Origin: JAVBJN01 sp031546985
GTDB taxonomy: Bacteria > Bacteroidota > Bacteroidia > Chitinophagales > Chitinophagaceae
Assembly: GCA_031546985.1 (NCBI GenBank)
Contig: JAVBJN010000056.1
Span: forward strand, 10,183 to 74,182
Direction: 5' to 3'
DNA length: 64,000 bases
In this document: piece after piece, positions 61,906 through 64,000 of the stretch
Position numbering within the stretch: position 1 is the stretch's first letter
Layout of the letters: every line of letters starts with the position of its first letter
The notes under the pieces: generated by a model
Seen by the model: only the letters and a program-made list of their open reading frames with translations
What the model was told of the DNA's origin: nothing
Database searches by the model: none
Translations under genes and position numbers: made by a program

Positions 61906-63198
61906 ATGCATATTCCGGATATTGAACAGCTGTCCCTGCAGGATCAGCACAGCCATCAGGCCACACAATTGCAACAAATGCTGGTATACCTGGCCGCGCA
62001 TTCGCCTTTTTACCAAAAGCAGTTTGCGCAACATGGTGTAGTGATTTCCGATATCCGCACCATTAAAGACCTGGAGCAACTGCCCACTACCGATAAGCAG
62101 GACCTGCAATTGCACAACTGGGATTTTCTCTGCGTGCCGCGCACCGAGATTCGCGAATACACTGCTACCTCGGGCACGATGGGCGCACCTGTAACCATAG
62201 CCCTCACCGAAAATGACCTCAAACGCCTGGCCTACAACGAATACATTTCTTTTGTTTGTGCTGGTGGCCGCGAAGGCGATATTTACCAGCTTATGCTCAC
62301 ACTAGACCGTCAGTTTATGGCAGGTATGGCTTACTATGCGGGCATCAAAGAACTGAAAGCCGCTGCGGTGCGTACGGGGCCTGGGTTACCGGCCATGCAG
62401 TGGGATACCATCAAACGATTGGGTTCCAATACACTGGTAGCCGTTCCTTCCTTCCTGCTCAAACTGATTGAACATGCCGAGACCTACAATATTCCGCTGG
62501 CCGAAATGCCGGTAAAGAAAGCAGTATGCATTGGTGAGAACCTGCGTGGGGAGGACTTTGCGCTCAACGCATTGGGACAAAAAATAAAGGAACATTGGAA
62601 TATTGAGTTGTACTCCACCTACGCCTCTACAGAAATGCAAACTGCTTTTACCGAATGCTGGAAAGGCGCTGGTGGGCATCATCATCCGGAATTGATTATT
62701 GTAGAGATACTGGACGATAATGGCAAACAGTTACCTGCCGGGCAATACGGAGAAGTAACCATTACATCGCTAGGTGTAGAAGGTATGCCGCTGCTGCGCT
62801 ACCGCACCGGCGATATTTGCGCTTATTACGATGAGCCTTGTGCCTGTGGCAGAAAAACCGTGCGTTTAAGTCCGGTAAAAGGCCGCAAGCAGCAAATGAT
62901 TAAATACAAAGGCACCACCCTGTATCCACCTGCATTGTTTGATCTGCTCAACGAAAGTAAAGTGGTAAAAGACTATGTGGTAGAAGTGTACTCCAGTGAA
63001 CTGGAAACCGACGAACTGCTGCTGCATATTCATACCCAGCTACCGGTAGACGATTGCGAAAAGGTACTGAAACCCTTTTTGCAAAGCCGCATCAGGGTTA
63101 TTCCCCATATTCAGTATGTTTCCGGAGCCGAAATACTCCTGATGCAGTTTCCCGAAAACAGCCGCAAAGCAGTTAAGTTTATTGATAAACGAAAATGA
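61906..63198 (+). CDS. PaaK-like adenylate-forming ligase (proposed 4-coumarate activation)
   Basis: The 430-residue ANL-superfamily enzyme has the nucleotide loop TATSGTMGAPV (86-96), YSTYASTEMQ, the LLRYRTGDICAYY motif, a PaaK-like CACGRK and a short C-terminal domain. Phenylacetate-CoA-ligase-like enzymes activate aryl acids. In this locus the natural substrate is the 4-coumarate made by the tyrosine ammonia-lyase, loaded on CoA or ACP as polyene starter. The substrate is inferred from context. It is 29 bp from acpS. Confidence 0.88.
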   Translation: MHIPDIEQLSLQDQHSHQATQLQQMLVYLAAHSPFYQKQFAQHGVVISDIRTIKDLEQLPTTDKQDLQLHNWDFLCVPRTEIREYTATSGTMGAPVTIALTENDLKRLAYNEYISFVCAGGREGDIYQLMLTLDRQFMAGMAYYAGIKELKAAAVRTGPGLPAMQWDTIKRLGSNTLVAVPSFLLKLIEHAETYNIPLAEMPVKKAVCIGENLRGEDFALNALGQKIKEHWNIELYSTYASTEMQTAFTECWKGAGGHHHPELIIVEILDDNGKQLPAGQYGEVTITSLGVEGMPLLRYRTGDICAYYDEPCACGRKTVRLSPVKGRKQQMIKYKGTTLYPPALFDLLNESKVVKDYVVEVYSSELETDELLLHIHTQLPVDDCEKVLKPFLQSRIRVIPHIQYVSGAEILLMQFPENSRKAVKFIDKRK

Positions 63199-63264
63199 GG
63201 ATTGAACGATTATATGAAATAGGTTTTTGTTGTGGTATCTTGCAGGGATAAACCTGTTTCAAAT

Positions 63265-63855
63265 ATGAAAAAATTAGTATCTGGTTTGTTATTGCTTGCT
63301 TTAAGCGCACCAGCCTGGGCGCTCAAGGTTAAAACGTTAAGCGATAACACTGCCGAGTTAAAAGGTGTTACCAAAATGAACATTGTATTTACCTACGATA
63401 ATATGAAGGTGGGTAAGTTCGATAACGAAGCAGATTATATTGCGAAGAAGAAAGCCGATTACAACGAAAAAGAATCGGGTCGTGGCAATAAATGGGAAAA
63501 AGCCTGGAATAGCGATAAAAAGGGCCGTTTTGAACCTAAGTTTATAGCGTTGTTTGAGAAAAACAGTACCATCAATATTGGTAATTTTTCGGATGCTAAA
63601 TACTCAATACTGGTTAATACCATCCGTACAGAACCCGGTTATAATGTAGGGGTTGCCCGTAAAAATGCCGAAGTGGATGTTATGATTACCATTAAGGAAA
63701 CCCAAAGTGGTAAAGTAGTATCTGAGTATAAAATGACAGGAATACCCGGACGTGACTCTATGGGTTACGATTTTGATACCGGCGCCCGTATCGAAGAAGC
63801 TTACGCTAAAGCGGGTAAAGAAAGCGCTCAGCTCATTAAAAAGAAAACGAAGTAA
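63265..63855 (+). CDS. Secreted protein of unknown function
   Basis: From the ATG at 63265 the 196-residue product has a signal peptide (MKKLVSGLLLLALSAPAWA). The Lys/Asp/Asn-rich domain (MNIVFTYDNMKVGKFDNEADY in part, then YSILVNTIRTEPGYNVGV and EVDVMITIKETQSGKVVSEY) is probably a beta-sandwich; I recognise no named family. It follows the ligase by 66 bp and precedes a strong terminator, so it may be the last gene of pigment block III or a single gene. Confidence 0.75.
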   Translation: MKKLVSGLLLLALSAPAWALKVKTLSDNTAELKGVTKMNIVFTYDNMKVGKFDNEADYIAKKKADYNEKESGRGNKWEKAWNSDKKGRFEPKFIALFEKNSTINIGNFSDAKYSILVNTIRTEPGYNVGVARKNAEVDVMITIKETQSGKVVSEYKMTGIPGRDSMGYDFDTGARIEEAYAKAGKESAQLIKKKTK

Positions 63856-63914
63856 ACCGATGACTAGTCCTAAAAAAACGATACAGGATTAGAGATAAAT
63901 AAAAATAGCATTTA

Positions 63915-63951
63915 AGCAGTAACAAGGCTAGCCTTGTTACTGCTTTTTTTA
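63915..63951 (+). terminator. Perfect-palindrome terminator at the end of block III
   Basis: agcagtaacaaggct pairs exactly with agccttgttactgct, followed by a run of T. The last 49 bases of the window show no gene. Confidence 0.9.
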
Positions 63952-64000
63952 TAAGTTCTCATTTTGATGCGGCACTGCTCATGCATTTGTGCAGGGGTAA

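Overview
The window reads as a chromosomal segment of a member of the Bacteroidota, most likely family Chitinophagaceae. The evidence is a full-length SprA (the type IX secretion/gliding outer-membrane translocon) behind ruvA, several Bacteroidota-typical families (DUF4175, DUF6155, DUF4377-META, DUF885), candidate promoters of the TAnnTTTG type, and a large flexirubin/aryl-polyene-type pigment locus with a tyrosine ammonia-lyase of the Flavobacterium type. Genus is inference. No rRNA, tRNA, CRISPR array, transposase, integrase or phage gene was seen.

Layout. 1-8.1 kb: housekeeping and accessory genes (outer-membrane barrel fragment, PLP sulfur-amino-acid lyase, phenylalanine hydroxylase, flavodoxin-fold oxidoreductase with a Crp-type regulator, AI-2E family transporter, a three-gene minus-strand operon, fabH). 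8.2-22.0 kb: ruvA, sprA, two multi-spanning membrane proteins and a large Gln-rich DUF4175 protein. 22.2 kb: NlpE/META lipoprotein. 23.2-28.2 kb: pigment block I (tyrosine ammonia-lyase, ketoreductase, ketosynthase, ACP, acyltransferase). 28.3-34.9 kb: interlude of unrelated-looking genes (NTF2-like, M90 peptidase, DUF1254, DUF6155, DUF885, TMEM175). 35.1-47.0 kb: pigment block II, fifteen genes, most overlapping or nearly so (two hotdog dehydratases, thioesterase, two intact ketosynthases, two degenerate ketosynthase-like proteins, ACP, O-methyltransferase-like protein, FADH2-halogenase-like flavoprotein, polysaccharide deacetylase, LolA, lipoprotein, GT2-DUF2062). 47.0-51.6 kb: DUF1415, a 162-bp tandem repeat of inverted CTGCGG words, two small proteins, a CPA2 antiporter. 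52.0-63.9 kb: a methyltransferase, two DUF4377-META proteins, then pigment block III (MMPL/acyltransferase/methyltransferase fusion, CrtI-like oxidoreductase, C45 Ntn-acyltransferase, AcpS, 4-hydroxycinnamate-type ligase) and a secreted protein.

How the genes could work together (inference from families). Phenylalanine hydroxylase can make tyrosine. The ammonia-lyase makes 4-coumarate, and the adenylating ligase loads it on an ACP that AcpS has primed. Ketosynthases with a chain-length-factor-like partner, the FabG-like reductase and a dehydratase pair with apparently complementary catalytic residues then extend the conjugated polyene. Methyltransferases and the halogenase-like enzyme may decorate the aryl head, the acyltransferases or the C45 protein may attach the chain to its acceptor, and MMPL, LolA and the lipoprotein may move the product to the outer membrane. 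The darA/darB pair expected for the dialkylresorcinol half of a true flexirubin is not in the window, so the product here is either a plain aryl polyene or a flexirubin whose second half is encoded elsewhere.
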